From positions 2,669,001 to 2,733,000 of the forward strand of contig NZ_AP017655.1 in the NCBI RefSeq assembly GCF_002355855.1: a stretch of DNA of 64,000 nt, read 5' to 3'. Shown piece by piece: positions 24,210 to 33,871 of the stretch (position 1 is its first letter; each line of letters starts with the position of its first letter). The stretch comes from Sphingobium cloacae (GTDB lineage: Bacteria > Pseudomonadota > Alphaproteobacteria > Sphingomonadales > Sphingomonadaceae). The notes under the pieces were generated by a model that saw nothing but the letters and a program-made list of their open reading frames with translations, ran no database searches and was not told where the DNA came from. Both the position numbers and the translations under genes were made by a program.

Positions 24210-24550
24210 ACATATGCGAAGGCCGCTTTTAGGCAATCGGGAAAGTTGCGGAAAGTCGGAATGGATGGATGGCGGACCTTTTATCCCTCGCCCCATGGGG
24301 GGAGAGGGTCGCGAAGACTTGGGCAGCTTGCCGCCTTAGTCGTAGCTGGGTGAGGGGGGCCACCTTCGTGATAGCGTGGAATCTGGTCTCCTGCCCTCCC
24401 GGCCAAAACCCGCCAGCGGCCCCGTCATTAGCCCGCGCAAAAAGATTCATGCCCCTTTTGACAGCAAGCGGCGGGAAGCGTGGCGATTCTCCGTCAGCTA
24501 TCCCATATGCATGAACCAGATGACTCGCCCCCCGACCCGCCGCATCGACG

Positions 24551-25576
24551 ATGCCCGATCCCGAAGCCTGCTGGGATGCCTTCGCGCGCCGCGACCGGGC
24601 GATGGACGGCCGCTTCGTCGGCGCGGTCCTGACCACCGGCATCTATTGCAAGCCCAGTTGCCCGGCGCGGCGCCCCCGGCGGGAGAATATGCTGTTCCTC
24701 CCCGATCCGGCGGCGGCGCGGGCGGCGGGCTTCCGCGCCTGCCTGCGCTGCCGCCCCGACGAAGCGGGGCGCGACCGGCTGGCGGTGGAAGCGGCCAGGG
24801 CGCTGATCGCGGGAGCCGAAACGCCGCCCACGCTGGATGAGGTGGCCACCCATGCGGGCTATGCCCCGCATCATTTCCACCGCCTGTTCAAGCGGGAGAC
24901 AGGCATGACCCCCGCCGCCTATGCCCGCGCCCTGCGCGCCGAGCGGCTGAAGGCGGCTCTGGGAGAGGAGGGAAGCAGCGTGACCCAGGCGATCTATGAA
25001 GCGGGCTACAACGCCCCCAGCCGAGCCTATGCCGATGCGGAGCGCCATCTGGGCATGACGCCCAGCGCCTGGAAGGACGGCGGCCGGGATGTCGAGATTC
25101 GCTACGCCCTCGTCCCCACCAGCCTCGGGACGGCGTTGGTCGCCGCCACGGAAAAGGGCCTGTGCCGCATCAGCTTCGACGAGGACGAGGCCGACCTGCG
25201 CCGCCGCTTCCCCCATGCGCAGATATGGCCCGCTGACGCCCGACTCGCGGCCATGGCGAAGCAGGTCGCGGCTCTGGTCGACGATCCGGCGGCGGGCGCG
25301 GACCTGCCTGTCGACGTGAACGGCACCGCCTTCCAGCAGGCGATCTGGGCAGCGCTCCGCGCCATCCCGCCCGGCGAGACGCGCAGCTATGCTGAAATCG
25401 CGGCCGCCATCGGCAAGCCGGGCGCGGTGCGCGCGGCGGGGACGGCCTGCGGCGACAATGGTCTCGCCGTGCTGGTCCCCTGCCACCGCGTCCTGCGGAG
25501 CGACGGCGGCATGGGCGGCTATGCCTATGGGCTGGAGCGCAAGCGCGCGCTGCTGGCACGGGAGAAGAAGGGCTGA
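24551..25576 (+). CDS. ada: Bifunctional Ada: alkylation sensor/activator and O6-methylguanine-DNA methyltransferase
   Basis: Repairs methyl phosphotriesters and O6-methylguanine and activates the adaptive response. In the 341-residue protein the zinc domain has the four Cys GIYCKPSCP (C33, C37) and ACLRCRPD (C64, C67), with C33 as methyl acceptor. An AraC-type HTH (about 85-170, YAPHHFHRLFKRETGMTPAAY) follows. The methyltransferase domain has the active-site PCHRV (about 310-314) preceded by AAGTACGDN, where family members often have ANPxAxxxPCHRV. It is convergent with priA; the two stop codons are separated by 3 bp. The start at 24551 has only a weak ribosome binding site. Confidence 0.93.
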   Translation: MPDPEACWDAFARRDRAMDGRFVGAVLTTGIYCKPSCPARRPRRENMLFLPDPAAARAAGFRACLRCRPDEAGRDRLAVEAARALIAGAETPPTLDEVATHAGYAPHHFHRLFKRETGMTPAAYARALRAERLKAALGEEGSSVTQAIYEAGYNAPSRAYADAERHLGMTPSAWKDGGRDVEIRYALVPTSLGTALVAATEKGLCRISFDEDEADLRRRFPHAQIWPADARLAAMAKQVAALVDDPAAGADLPVDVNGTAFQQAIWAALRAIPPGETRSYAEIAAAIGKPGAVRAAGTACGDNGLAVLVPCHRVLRSDGGMGGYAYGLERKRALLAREKKG

Positions 25577-25579
25577 AGC

Positions 25580-27751
25580 TCACATGAAGCTGTAGGGATC
25601 GACATCCACCGCGACCCGCGTGCCCGATTTCCATGCGATGTTGCCCAGCCACTCGCGGATCGCGTCCTGCACGTCCACCTGCCGCGTCGCATGGACCAGC
25701 AGCCGATGCCGGTGCCGTCCGCGCAGCACGGACAGCGGCGCGGGCGCGGGGCCATAGACGCGCATCCCCTCGATCAGCGGCGCGGACTTGCCGATCAGGC
25801 GCGCGACCTGCGCGGCTTCGTCGGCATCCTCGCTCGACACGATGATCGCGGCGAAGCGGCCGAAGGGCGGGGCGTTGGCGTGGCGGCGATTCTCCGTCTC
25901 CACCATGTAGAAACGCTCGGCATCGCCCGCGATCAGCGCCTTGATGACCTCCGCCTCCGGCATCCGCGTCTGGATGAAGACGCGCCCCGGCTTGGCCCCG
26001 CGCCCCGCGCGCCCCGCCACCTGCACGATCTGCTGGAAGGTCCGCTCCGACGCGCGCAAATCGCCGCCCTCCAGCCCCAGATCGGCGTCGATCACGCCCA
26101 CCAGCGTCAGGTTCGGGAAATGATAGCCCTTGGTCACAAGCTGCGTGCCGATGATGATGTCGACCGCGCCCGCCTCCACCGACTTCACGAACTCCGCGAC
26201 CTTGGCGGGCGACCAGAGCGTATCCGACGTCACGATGGCCGTGCGCGCCTGCGGCCAGAGCGCCTTCACCTCGTCCGCGATGCGCTCCACGCCGGGACCG
26301 CAGGCGACGAGGCTGTCCTCCTCCTTGCACTCCGGGCAGAAGCGGGGGGAAGGGATCACATGCCCGCAATGATGGCAGGCCAGCCGCCGCGTCAGCCGAT
26401 GCTCGACCATCCACGCCGTGCAATTGGGGCACTGGAACCGATAGCCGCAATGACGGCACAAGGTCAGCGGCGCATAGCCCCGCCGGTTGAGGAAGAGCAG
26501 GCTCTGGTCGCCCTTCTCCATATTCTCGTCGATGGCGCGCACCAGCGGCGGCGCGATCCAGCGCCCGCGCTCCGGCGGATCGGTGAGCAGGTTGATGCCT
26601 TCGATCTCCGGCATCTCTGCCCCGCCATAACGCCCCGGCAATTTGATCTCGCGATAGCGCCCCAGTTCCACCTGATGCCGCGTCTCGATGGCCGGGGTCG
26701 CGGAGGCCAGCACGACCGGAAACTTCTCTATGAGACCGCGCATCACCGCCACGTCGCGGGCATGATAATGGACGCCATCCTCCTGCTTGAAGCTCGCCTC
26801 ATGCGCCTCGTCCACGACGATGAGGCCAAGGTTCGGATAGGGCAGGAACAGCGCCGACCGCGCGCCCACCACCACCCGCGCCTCGCCCGCCGCGATGGCG
26901 CGCCAGGCCCGCCGCCGCTCGCTCTGGCGCAAGCCGCTATGCCAGTTGACCGGCACCGTCCCGAACCGCTTCTCGAACCGCTCCAGAAATGGCTCGGTCA
27001 GCGCAATTTCCGGCAGCAGCACCAGCACCTGCCGTCCCTCGCGGATGGCGGCGGCGATGGCTTCGAAATAGACTTCCGTCTTGCCCGATCCGGTGACGCC
27101 ATCCAGCAGGAAGGGCGCGAAGTCGCGGGCATGGACTGCCTCGACGAAACTATCGGCCGCCGCCCGCTGCTCCTCCGACAGGGCAGGCGGCGCATGATCG
27201 GGATCGGGTTTGGGAAAGGGCGTGTCGACGCTCACCTCCACCGCCTCGAACGCGCCCGCCTTGACGAGGCCTCGGATCACCGCGTCGCTCACCCCGCCGA
27301 TCATCGCCAGTTCGCGGATCAGCCCCTGCCGCTCGCCGATCCGCTCCATCGCTTGGCTACGCTGCTCGGTCATGCGGTCGGGCAGATCGCCGGTCGCCCG
27401 ATATTCGATCACCGTGCGCGCGCCCTCCAGCGCCGCCATCGACGCCAGCGTCATCCGCAGCACGGCGGCGGGCGGGGCGAGATAATAGTCCGCCGTCCAC
27501 TCGATCAGCCGCCGCACCGCCTCCGGCACCGGCGGCGCATCGACCGGCGCGATCAGGTTGCGCAGCCGATTGTCGCCCACGCTCTCCACATCGGGAAAGG
27601 CGTCCTCGTCCCACACCACGCCCACGATCTGGCGCGGTCCCAGCGGCGCGACGACGATGCTGCCGGGCTTTGCGTTCATCCCGTGCGGCACCCGATAGTC
27701 GAGCGGCCCCAGGGCGGCATTCAGCAACAGGACACGGGCGCGCGAACTCAT
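25580..27751 (-). CDS. priA: Primosomal protein N', replication restart helicase
   Basis: 3'-5' helicase that reloads the replisome at stalled forks. The 723-residue protein has an N-terminal 3'-binding domain, a DEAH helicase core with Walker A GVTGSGKTEVYFE (about 213-225), DEAH in VDEAHEASFKQ, and RGYAP. Zinc-binding CRHCGYRFQCPNC and CHHCG..CPEC cysteines lie at about 437-480. The C-terminal helicase motif YQEIVQVAGRAGRG-like text reads FQQIVQVAGRAGRG. The ATG at 27751 is consistent with family starts. It converges with ada. Confidence 0.97.
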   Translation of the reverse strand: MSSRARVLLLNAALGPLDYRVPHGMNAKPGSIVVAPLGPRQIVGVVWDEDAFPDVESVGDNRLRNLIAPVDAPPVPEAVRRLIEWTADYYLAPPAAVLRMTLASMAALEGARTVIEYRATGDLPDRMTEQRSQAMERIGERQGLIRELAMIGGVSDAVIRGLVKAGAFEAVEVSVDTPFPKPDPDHAPPALSEEQRAAADSFVEAVHARDFAPFLLDGVTGSGKTEVYFEAIAAAIREGRQVLVLLPEIALTEPFLERFEKRFGTVPVNWHSGLRQSERRRAWRAIAAGEARVVVGARSALFLPYPNLGLIVVDEAHEASFKQEDGVHYHARDVAVMRGLIEKFPVVLASATPAIETRHQVELGRYREIKLPGRYGGAEMPEIEGINLLTDPPERGRWIAPPLVRAIDENMEKGDQSLLFLNRRGYAPLTLCRHCGYRFQCPNCTAWMVEHRLTRRLACHHCGHVIPSPRFCPECKEEDSLVACGPGVERIADEVKALWPQARTAIVTSDTLWSPAKVAEFVKSVEAGAVDIIIGTQLVTKGYHFPNLTLVGVIDADLGLEGGDLRASERTFQQIVQVAGRAGRGAKPGRVFIQTRMPEAEVIKALIAGDAERFYMVETENRRHANAPPFGRFAAIIVSSEDADEAAQVARLIGKSAPLIEGMRVYGPAPAPLSVLRGRHRHRLLVHATRQVDVQDAIREWLGNIAWKSGTRVAVDVDPYSFM

Positions 27752-27796
27752 GGGCAGTCCCTACCGCGCAAGGGGAGGGGACGCAAAGCCGCTCCG

Positions 27797-28462
27797 TCAG
27801 ATTTTCCAGCTCAACGTCAGCCACGGCACATGCGCCACCGCATCCGGACGGCGGTCGCGGAAATTCTGCTGCCGCATATAGAGAAGCTGCACGTCCATCG
27901 CCGGGCTGACGGCATGGCGCAGCCCGACCTGATGGCGCATCACTGCCAGCCCGCTCTTGTCCGAAGCCCGCGCCCGATTGAGGTGGAAGAAGACCTCCAT
28001 CGCGCCCACCACCGTCCAGCGCCCGTCGCGATCCACCGGCACGCTCGCCTGAACCCGCTGCCGCAGCCGCCAGCTTGCTTCATCGGCCGTATCGAAGAAT
28101 CGCTGCTCCAGCCGCGTGCGCGCAAGCCAGATGCCCTTGTTCAAGGTCACCTGCTGGAACAGGCGCATCTCCTCTTCCTTCCGCCCTTCGACATAAGCGA
28201 TGCCGCCGCCGATCAGCACGCCCCGCGCCACGCGATGATCCAGTGCGACGCGAAACAAGGCTTGCTCGTCGTCCGAACGGTCGCGCCGGAAACGCTGGCT
28301 CATGTCCAGCGTCACCATGTCCGCCTCGCTCGCCCTGATCGCCAGCGATTCGGTGATCCATGCCTGACTTTCCTCTGTCACGGCCATAGCGGGCGGCGCG
28401 GCCATCAGGCCCGATGCAAGGAGTGCATCCGATAGGATGCGTGGACGCGGCAATGACGGCAT
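27797..28462 (-). CDS. DUF2490-type outer membrane protein
   Basis: A 221-residue protein with an N-terminal signal peptide (LLASGLMAAPPAMA) and alternating beta-strand sequence ending in an aromatic C-terminus (PWLTLSWKI), like a small outer membrane barrel. The pattern SQAWITESLAIRASE..RFRRD..RVALDHRV and LEQRF..WRLRQRVQASVPV matches the DUF2490 family, whose function is unknown. It lies upstream of priA on the same strand (45 bp) and could be cotranscribed with it. Confidence 0.75.
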   Translation of the reverse strand: MPSLPRPRILSDALLASGLMAAPPAMAVTEESQAWITESLAIRASEADMVTLDMSQRFRRDRSDDEQALFRVALDHRVARGVLIGGGIAYVEGRKEEEMRLFQQVTLNKGIWLARTRLEQRFFDTADEASWRLRQRVQASVPVDRDGRWTVVGAMEVFFHLNRARASDKSGLAVMRHQVGLRHAVSPAMDVQLLYMRQQNFRDRRPDAVAHVPWLTLSWKI

Positions 28463-28607
28463 GGATCGGTCCTTTGGAAAGGTGCCGCCGCCATAATGTT
28501 GCGCGCGGCGCCTTGCAAAGCCTTTGGAGGGCGCGACGATGGCGATTCCGGCTGCCAGCCGCTAAAGGGCGGGTAACGATTCGTCCCATCGCCCGGAGCA
28601 TGTTCCC

Positions 28608-29261
28608 ATGAAATTTTTCGTCGACACCGCCGACACCGCCGAAATCCGCGAGCTTGCCGCCACCGGCCTGCTCGACGGCGTCACGACCAACCCTTCGCTG
28701 ATCGCCAAGTCGGGCCGCAAGTTCGTCGAGGTGGTCGAGGAAATCTGCGGCATCGTGGACGGCCCCGTCTCGGCCGAAGTCGTCGCGCTCGACCATGAAA
28801 CGATGATGAAGGAAGCCGCCATCCTGCGGAAGATCGCGGACAATGTCTGCATCAAGGTGCCGCTCACCATCGACGGGCTCAAGACCTGCAAGGCGCTCAC
28901 CGACGATGGCTGCATGGTCAATGTGACGCTCTGCTTCTCGGCCAATCAGGCGCTGCTGGCGGCCAAGGCGGGCGCGTCCTTCATCTCGCCCTTCGTCGGT
29001 CGCCACGACGACAATGGCTTCGACGGCATGAAGCTGATCGAGGATATCCGCCTCATCTACGACAATTACAGCTTCGCCACGGAAATCCTGGTCGCATCCG
29101 TCCGCCATCCGATCCATGTGCTGGAAGCCGCGAAGATCGGCGCGGACGTCATGACCGCCCCGCCCGCCGTCATCAAGGCGCTGTTCAACCATGTGCTGAC
29201 CGACAAGGGCATCGCCGGTTTCCTCGCCGACTGGGAAAAGACCGGCCAGTCGCTGCTCTGA
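28608..29261 (+). CDS. Fructose-6-phosphate aldolase / transaldolase (TalC type)
   Basis: Class I aldolase of the small transaldolase family, forming a Schiff base with a Lys; links glycolysis and the pentose phosphate pathway. The 217-residue protein starts [17 protein letters not shown] and has [13 protein letters not shown], the Schiff-base Lys in NVCIKVPLT (about 81-89), [19 protein letters not shown] and [11 protein letters not shown]. Length and motifs fit TalC/FSA; aldolase and transaldolase activity cannot be told apart by eye. It is monocistronic and divergent from the DUF2490 gene. Confidence 0.93.
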   Translation: MKFFVDTADTAEIRELAATGLLDGVTTNPSLIAKSGRKFVEVVEEICGIVDGPVSAEVVALDHETMMKEAAILRKIADNVCIKVPLTIDGLKTCKALTDDGCMVNVTLCFSANQALLAAKAGASFISPFVGRHDDNGFDGMKLIEDIRLIYDNYSFATEILVASVRHPIHVLEAAKIGADVMTAPPAVIKALFNHVLTDKGIAGFLADWEKTGQSLL

Positions 29262-29360
29262 TCGCCGGAGATCGCGAACCCGGCATCGCAGGACGGTTCC
29301 CGGGCACGAATGGATGAAGGTGCCCGGAACCCGCCATGCGCAGGACGGGGTTTCCCTGGA

Positions 29361-31964
29361 TCAGGACGCCATCAACCGGGGCGTGGCGCTTTTCAGGCGG
29401 TTGAGGTCCACCGCCTCGCGGAACTCGACGCCCATGCGGTCCTCCTTCGACCAGCGGGCCACGGCGTCGACGAAATAATTGTCCGCCAGCTCGATGATGA
29501 AGGCGGTTCCTTCCGGCACGTTCCACAACCCTTCGATCAGCGCGCCGGTGGCCGAGATATTGCGGATGCGGGCGGCATAGACGTCGCCGTCATTGTGGAC
29601 GGCGACGGTCCGCAGCATGGATTTGCGTTCCGGACGGCTGGATTTGAAGCCTTCGACCGTGGCGATGGTGCCCGTGGTCAGTTGACGCTCGATCACTTCG
29701 GCCGCGCTGATCGGCCGGCCATAGACATAGCCCTGCACATGGCTGCACCCCAATTGGCGGATCAGGTCCAGCTCGTCATGGGTTTCCGCGCCCTCGGCCG
29801 TCGTGTCCATGCCCAGCGCCTCGGCCAGGCTGACGATGGCCTTGATGATCGCGCTGTTGCGATTGCCCTTGATCGCCGCCCCGCGCACGAAGCTCTGGTC
29901 GATCTTGATCTTGTCGAACGGCGCCTTCTTGAGATAGCCGAGCGAGGAATAGCCCGTCCCGAAATCGTCGAGCGCCAGGCGCACGCCCAACGCCTTCAGC
30001 CGCGCGAACATCGAATCGGTGTCGGCATTGTCGTTGAGGAACACGCTTTCGGTGATTTCCAGCTCCAGCCGCTCGGGCGCGAGCTGGCTGGCCGCCAGCG
30101 CGTTCATGACGGTGGACGGGAAGCCGGGATTGGCGAACTGGATCGGGGAGACGTTGACCGCCACCCGCGTCGATCCCACCCATTGCGCCGCGTCCTGGCA
30201 GGCGGTGCGGATCACCCAATCCCCGATCTGGGCGATCAGGCCCGTATCCTCGGCGATGGGGATGAAGACATCCGGCCCGATCGGACCGCGCCGGGGATGC
30301 TGCCAGCGCAGCAGCGCCTCATAACCGGTGATCTGTTCGGTGACGGACGACACCACCGGCTGATAGACCAGTTGCAGCGCGTCGGAGGCCAGCGCGTCGC
30401 GCAGATCCTCTTCCAGCTGGCGGCGGTCCTCCGCATCGGCGTGCATGTCGGAGGAATAGAAGCGATAGACGCCCCTGCCGTCGCCCTTGGCCGCGTAGAG
30501 CGCCAGATCGGCGTTGCGGATCAGCGCATCGGTGGTCACCCCGTCGTTCGGGCAAGTGGAAATGCCGATCGAAACGCCGATGACGACGGACGTATCCTCG
30601 ATCCGGTAGGGCTGGGATATGGTGCTGATGATGGCCTTTGCCAGATGGCACAGGGCCGCCTGATCCTGACGCCCGACCAGAAGGACCTTGAATTCGTCGC
30701 CGCCCTGGCGCCCGACCAGTCCCTGATGGCCGACCACCCGCAGCAGCCGGTCGCTGACCTGCCGCAGCAGCGCATCCCCGGCGGGATGGCCCAGCGTGTC
30801 GTTGACGCTCTTGAAACGGTCGAGGTCCAGCATCATCAACGTGCATTCGCCGGTCCGGCCATGGGGCGTCTTGATGGCGTTTTCCAGCGCCTGCATCATC
30901 TGGACGCGGTTGGCGAGGCCCGTCAGGGAATCGAACTGCGCCAGACGCGCGACTTCCGCCTGGCTCCGCTTGATTTCGGTCAGGTCGGTGCCGCTGCCGC
31001 GAAAGCCCTGGAACCGGCCATATTCGTTGAACACGGGCTGGCCGGAAATCGACCACCAGCGCTCCTCGTTCATCATCGCGGCCTGGACCGCGACATCGGC
31101 GAAACCCGAGCGGGCCGACAGATGGAAGCCCAGCGTGCGCTCACCATCGCCATGGGAACGGTTGCCGGGGCCGACGAGCTGGGTGAACGGCCGGCCGATC
31201 AGCTCCCGCACGGGCTGTCCCAGGGTGTCGGCCAGCGTTTCGGACAGATAGACCAGCAGCCCCTGCCGGTCCGTTTCCCAGAACCAGCCGCGTCCGGAGC
31301 GCTCATATTCATGCAGCAGCCGGTCGGACCGCTGCGCGCGCAATTCCTGGCGGTAGCGCGCCATGGCCTGATCGCGATCCACCCGGGCCTGCCGCACCGT
31401 GGCGATCAGCATGACCGACACGCAACTGACCGCCAGCCCGGCCTCCGTCCATCCGCCCTGCTGCAATACTGATACGAGCAGCACGCCGAGGAAATAGGAG
31501 AGACCCAGCAGCCTGCGATCCCCGAAGATGCAGACCGCCAGCAGCGCGACGGCAAATTCGGGGATGACGAAATGAAGATCGGAGGCGGTGGAGCCGCACC
31601 AGAGACTGAAGGTCAGCCCCGACAGAAAGGCCATGGGCAGCATCAGCCACATCTGGACATGCGGCATCAGCGCGCGGAACCGTTTCTGCCGCGGCGCGAT
31701 CATCAGCGCGCCGTCCGCGAGCAGGATCGCCACCAGCAGGAGCGACTGCCAGGCGCTGCCCACATGAAAGAAGGCCGTTCCGTACAACGCGGAGATGCAG
31801 ATCTTCGCCAGCAGCACCAGCGGCCAGAGCGCGGCGATCAGCAGGAAGGCCCGCGAAACCCAACTGGGGGAAATGTCTCCGCCGCTGTCCGCCAGCCCCA
31901 GCGACACCATCAGGCCGGGAGCGGGCGCGGCGGATTCCGGAAGAACGGGGCGTACGGGATTCAT
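29361..31964 (-). CDS. Membrane PAS-GGDEF-EAL-PilZ c-di-GMP protein
   Basis: An 867-residue signalling protein. The N-terminus has about six membrane segments (about 40-200), then a PAS domain (about 220-340), a diguanylate cyclase domain with RQGGDEF (about 420-426), a phosphodiesterase domain with EALLRW (about 551-556) and the metal and loop motifs (LRLALDDFGTGYSSLGYL), and a C-terminal PilZ domain (about 780-860, with NISATGAL). Both catalytic domains look intact. The PilZ N-terminal Arg motif is less clear, so c-di-GMP binding there is an inference. It stands alone between the aldolase and dnaN genes. Confidence 0.92.
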   Translation of the reverse strand: MNPVRPVLPESAAPAPGLMVSLGLADSGGDISPSWVSRAFLLIAALWPLVLLAKICISALYGTAFFHVGSAWQSLLLVAILLADGALMIAPRQKRFRALMPHVQMWLMLPMAFLSGLTFSLWCGSTASDLHFVIPEFAVALLAVCIFGDRRLLGLSYFLGVLLVSVLQQGGWTEAGLAVSCVSVMLIATVRQARVDRDQAMARYRQELRAQRSDRLLHEYERSGRGWFWETDRQGLLVYLSETLADTLGQPVRELIGRPFTQLVGPGNRSHGDGERTLGFHLSARSGFADVAVQAAMMNEERWWSISGQPVFNEYGRFQGFRGSGTDLTEIKRSQAEVARLAQFDSLTGLANRVQMMQALENAIKTPHGRTGECTLMMLDLDRFKSVNDTLGHPAGDALLRQVSDRLLRVVGHQGLVGRQGGDEFKVLLVGRQDQAALCHLAKAIISTISQPYRIEDTSVVIGVSIGISTCPNDGVTTDALIRNADLALYAAKGDGRGVYRFYSSDMHADAEDRRQLEEDLRDALASDALQLVYQPVVSSVTEQITGYEALLRWQHPRRGPIGPDVFIPIAEDTGLIAQIGDWVIRTACQDAAQWVGSTRVAVNVSPIQFANPGFPSTVMNALAASQLAPERLELEITESVFLNDNADTDSMFARLKALGVRLALDDFGTGYSSLGYLKKAPFDKIKIDQSFVRGAAIKGNRNSAIIKAIVSLAEALGMDTTAEGAETHDELDLIRQLGCSHVQGYVYGRPISAAEVIERQLTTGTIATVEGFKSSRPERKSMLRTVAVHNDGDVYAARIRNISATGALIEGLWNVPEGTAFIIELADNYFVDAVARWSKEDRMGVEFREAVDLNRLKSATPRLMAS

Positions 31965-32046
31965 GCCCCCGTGCGTAACCCAAACTTCTTGAAAGAAACT
32001 TACCCGATGGCCCGGAAAGGATCGAATGCCGCCGTTCCGCCCCGCG

Positions 32047-33159
32047 TCAGACGCGCATGGGCATCAGCACGTAGAGCGCCGGGCTGCGGTCATTCTCGCG
32101 GATCAGGGTGGGCGCGGCCGCGTCGGCCAGGTGCAGTTCGACCAGATCGCTGTCGATCTGCCCCAATATGTCGAGCAGATAACGGGCGTTGAAGCCGATG
32201 TCGAAGCCTTCGCCCTGGAACGCGCCGGGCACTTCTTCCGCCGCGGTGCCGTTTTCCGGGCTGGTGACGGACAGCGTGATCTTGTCGCGGTCCAGCGTCA
32301 TCTTGACCGCGCGGGTCTTTTCCGTGGCGATGGTGGCGACGCGATCCACGCCTTCCTCGAAGCCGCGCGGGTCGATCTTGAGCAGCTTGTCGTTCGCGGT
32401 CGGGATGACGCGGCTGTAATCGGGGAAGGTGCCGTCGATCAGCTTGCTGGTCAGGATCGCGCTGCCCAGGCCGAAACGGATCTTGCTGGCGGACAGGGAA
32501 ACCTCGACCGATCCTTCCACCTCGTCCAGCAGCTTGCGCAGTTCGGCGATGCATTTGCGCGGGATGATGATGCCCGGCATCCCGTCCGCGCCGTCGGGCC
32601 GGGGCACCGTCACCCGGGCAAGGCGGTGGCCGTCGGTCGCGGCCGCCTTCAGCACCGGCTGGCCTTCGTCCGACACGTGGAAATAGATGCCGTTCAGATA
32701 ATAGCGCGTCTCTTCGGTCGAGATGGCGAAGCGCGTCTTGTCGATGATCTGCTTCAGCGTCTCGGCGGGCAGTTCGAAGCTGGTCGGCAGGTCGCCTTCC
32801 GCGATCACCGGGAAGTCGTCGCGCGGCAGGGTCGACAGGTTGAACCGCGCGCGCCCGGCCTGGATCAGCATCTTGCCTTCCGCCGCATGGAGCAGCACCT
32901 GGCTGCCTTCGGGCAGCTTGCGGGCGATGTCGAACAGGGTGTGCGCGGAAATGGTGGTCGCGCCGGGCTGTTCCACCTGCGCGGAAATGCTTTCCACGAT
33001 CTGAAGGTCGAGGTCGGTCGCCATCAGCCTGATCGATCCGTCCGCCGATGCCTCGATCAGCACGTTCGACAGGATCGGTATGGTGTTGCGCCGTTCGACC
33101 ACCGACTGGACGTGGCTCAGACTTTTCAGGAGCGTTGCGCGTTCGATGGTGGCCTTCAT
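32047..33159 (-). CDS. dnaN: DNA polymerase III beta subunit (sliding clamp)
   Basis: Ring clamp that tethers Pol III to DNA. The 370-residue protein starts [20 protein letters not shown] at 33159 with AGGGA upstream, and shows the three similar clamp domains, ending in [12 protein letters not shown], the canonical hydrophobic/Met C-terminus. Upstream in-frame codons precede any similarity. dnaN is not next to dnaA or recF here. It is divergent from the IalB-like gene. Confidence 0.97.
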   Translation of the reverse strand: MKATIERATLLKSLSHVQSVVERRNTIPILSNVLIEASADGSIRLMATDLDLQIVESISAQVEQPGATTISAHTLFDIARKLPEGSQVLLHAAEGKMLIQAGRARFNLSTLPRDDFPVIAEGDLPTSFELPAETLKQIIDKTRFAISTEETRYYLNGIYFHVSDEGQPVLKAAATDGHRLARVTVPRPDGADGMPGIIIPRKCIAELRKLLDEVEGSVEVSLSASKIRFGLGSAILTSKLIDGTFPDYSRVIPTANDKLLKIDPRGFEEGVDRVATIATEKTRAVKMTLDRDKITLSVTSPENGTAAEEVPGAFQGEGFDIGFNARYLLDILGQIDSDLVELHLADAAAPTLIRENDRSPALYVLMPMRV

Positions 33160-33332
33160 GTCCCTGTTCTGTCCGTTCTTTTTGCGCCTGATGACCCGGC
33201 TTCGGTCGAATCCGGGTGACAATGATGGATGGTCCTTCATAGCCGCTGTGACGGCTGCGGCAAGCACTCGCTCATGCTTTCCGCGCAAAGCGAAGGCTTG
33301 CAAAAGGAATCGGCTTGGGCTTTGCCGGGGGG

Positions 33333-33824
33333 ATGAGACATGCTCTGGCCTTCGTCCCCGCCGCGTTGTTGGCCGCCATGCCCGCGCAGGCGCGCGATTC
33401 GCTGGGAATATTCGAAGGCTGGGGCGCTTTCCGCGATCCGGCGACGCCGCGCTGCTACGCCATCGCCCAGCCCGCGAACCTTCGTTCCGGCCAGGCAGCC
33501 AGCGGCTTCGCCTCGGTCGGAAGCTGGCCGCGCCAGAAGCTGCGGGGGCAGGTGCATTTCCGCCTGAGCCGGATGCGCGGCGACAAGGCGCCGGTGATCC
33601 TCAGCATCGGCGACCGGCGCTTTTCCCTCGTCGCCGGGCAGGTCGACGCATGGGCGCCCGACGCGCGCGGAGACGCCGCCATCGTCGCGGCGATGCGGTC
33701 CGCGACCAGCATGAGCGTCCAGTCCACCGACACGCGCGGGCGCGCCTTTGCCGACACCTATGCCCTGCGCGGCGCGGCGACCGCGATCGACGCGGCTGCG
33801 CTGGGATGCGCGAAACTGCGCTGA
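33333..33824 (+). CDS. Secreted IalB-like protein of unknown function
   Basis: A 163-residue exported protein with signal peptide ([18 protein letters not shown]) starting at the ATG at 33333, preceded by GGGGGG. The mature part begins [22 protein letters not shown], with PCYA-type motif and [12 protein letters not shown], similar by eye to the invasion-associated locus B family. A Cys near residue 46 and another near the end (LGCAKLR) could form a disulfide. An in-frame TTG at 33315 is less likely. 48 bp later rlmN starts, so both may be cotranscribed. Confidence 0.65.
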   Translation: MRHALAFVPAALLAAMPAQARDSLGIFEGWGAFRDPATPRCYAIAQPANLRSGQAASGFASVGSWPRQKLRGQVHFRLSRMRGDKAPVILSIGDRRFSLVAGQVDAWAPDARGDAAIVAAMRSATSMSVQSTDTRGRAFADTYALRGAATAIDAAALGCAKLR

Positions 33825-33871
33825 ACCGCGCGCGCTTTCAAAACAGGCGCAAATCGGCTATGGGCGCGCCT

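Noticed and set aside
24320..24360. Short repeat TAGCTGGGTGAGGGGG here and TAGCTGGGCGAGGGGG near 50449
   Set aside because: Shared sequence is only about 16 nt with a mismatch and the surroundings differ; too short to call a repeat family from two copies.
25691..28435. A plus-strand open frame opposite priA and the DUF2490 gene
   Set aside because: Antisense shadow of priA; His/Arg/Pro-rich with no domain pattern.
33080..33871. A much longer upstream extension of the rlmN frame, across dnaN start and the IalB-like gene
   Set aside because: RlmN similarity begins at MQTAANP; the extension lies over two other genes and has no family pattern.
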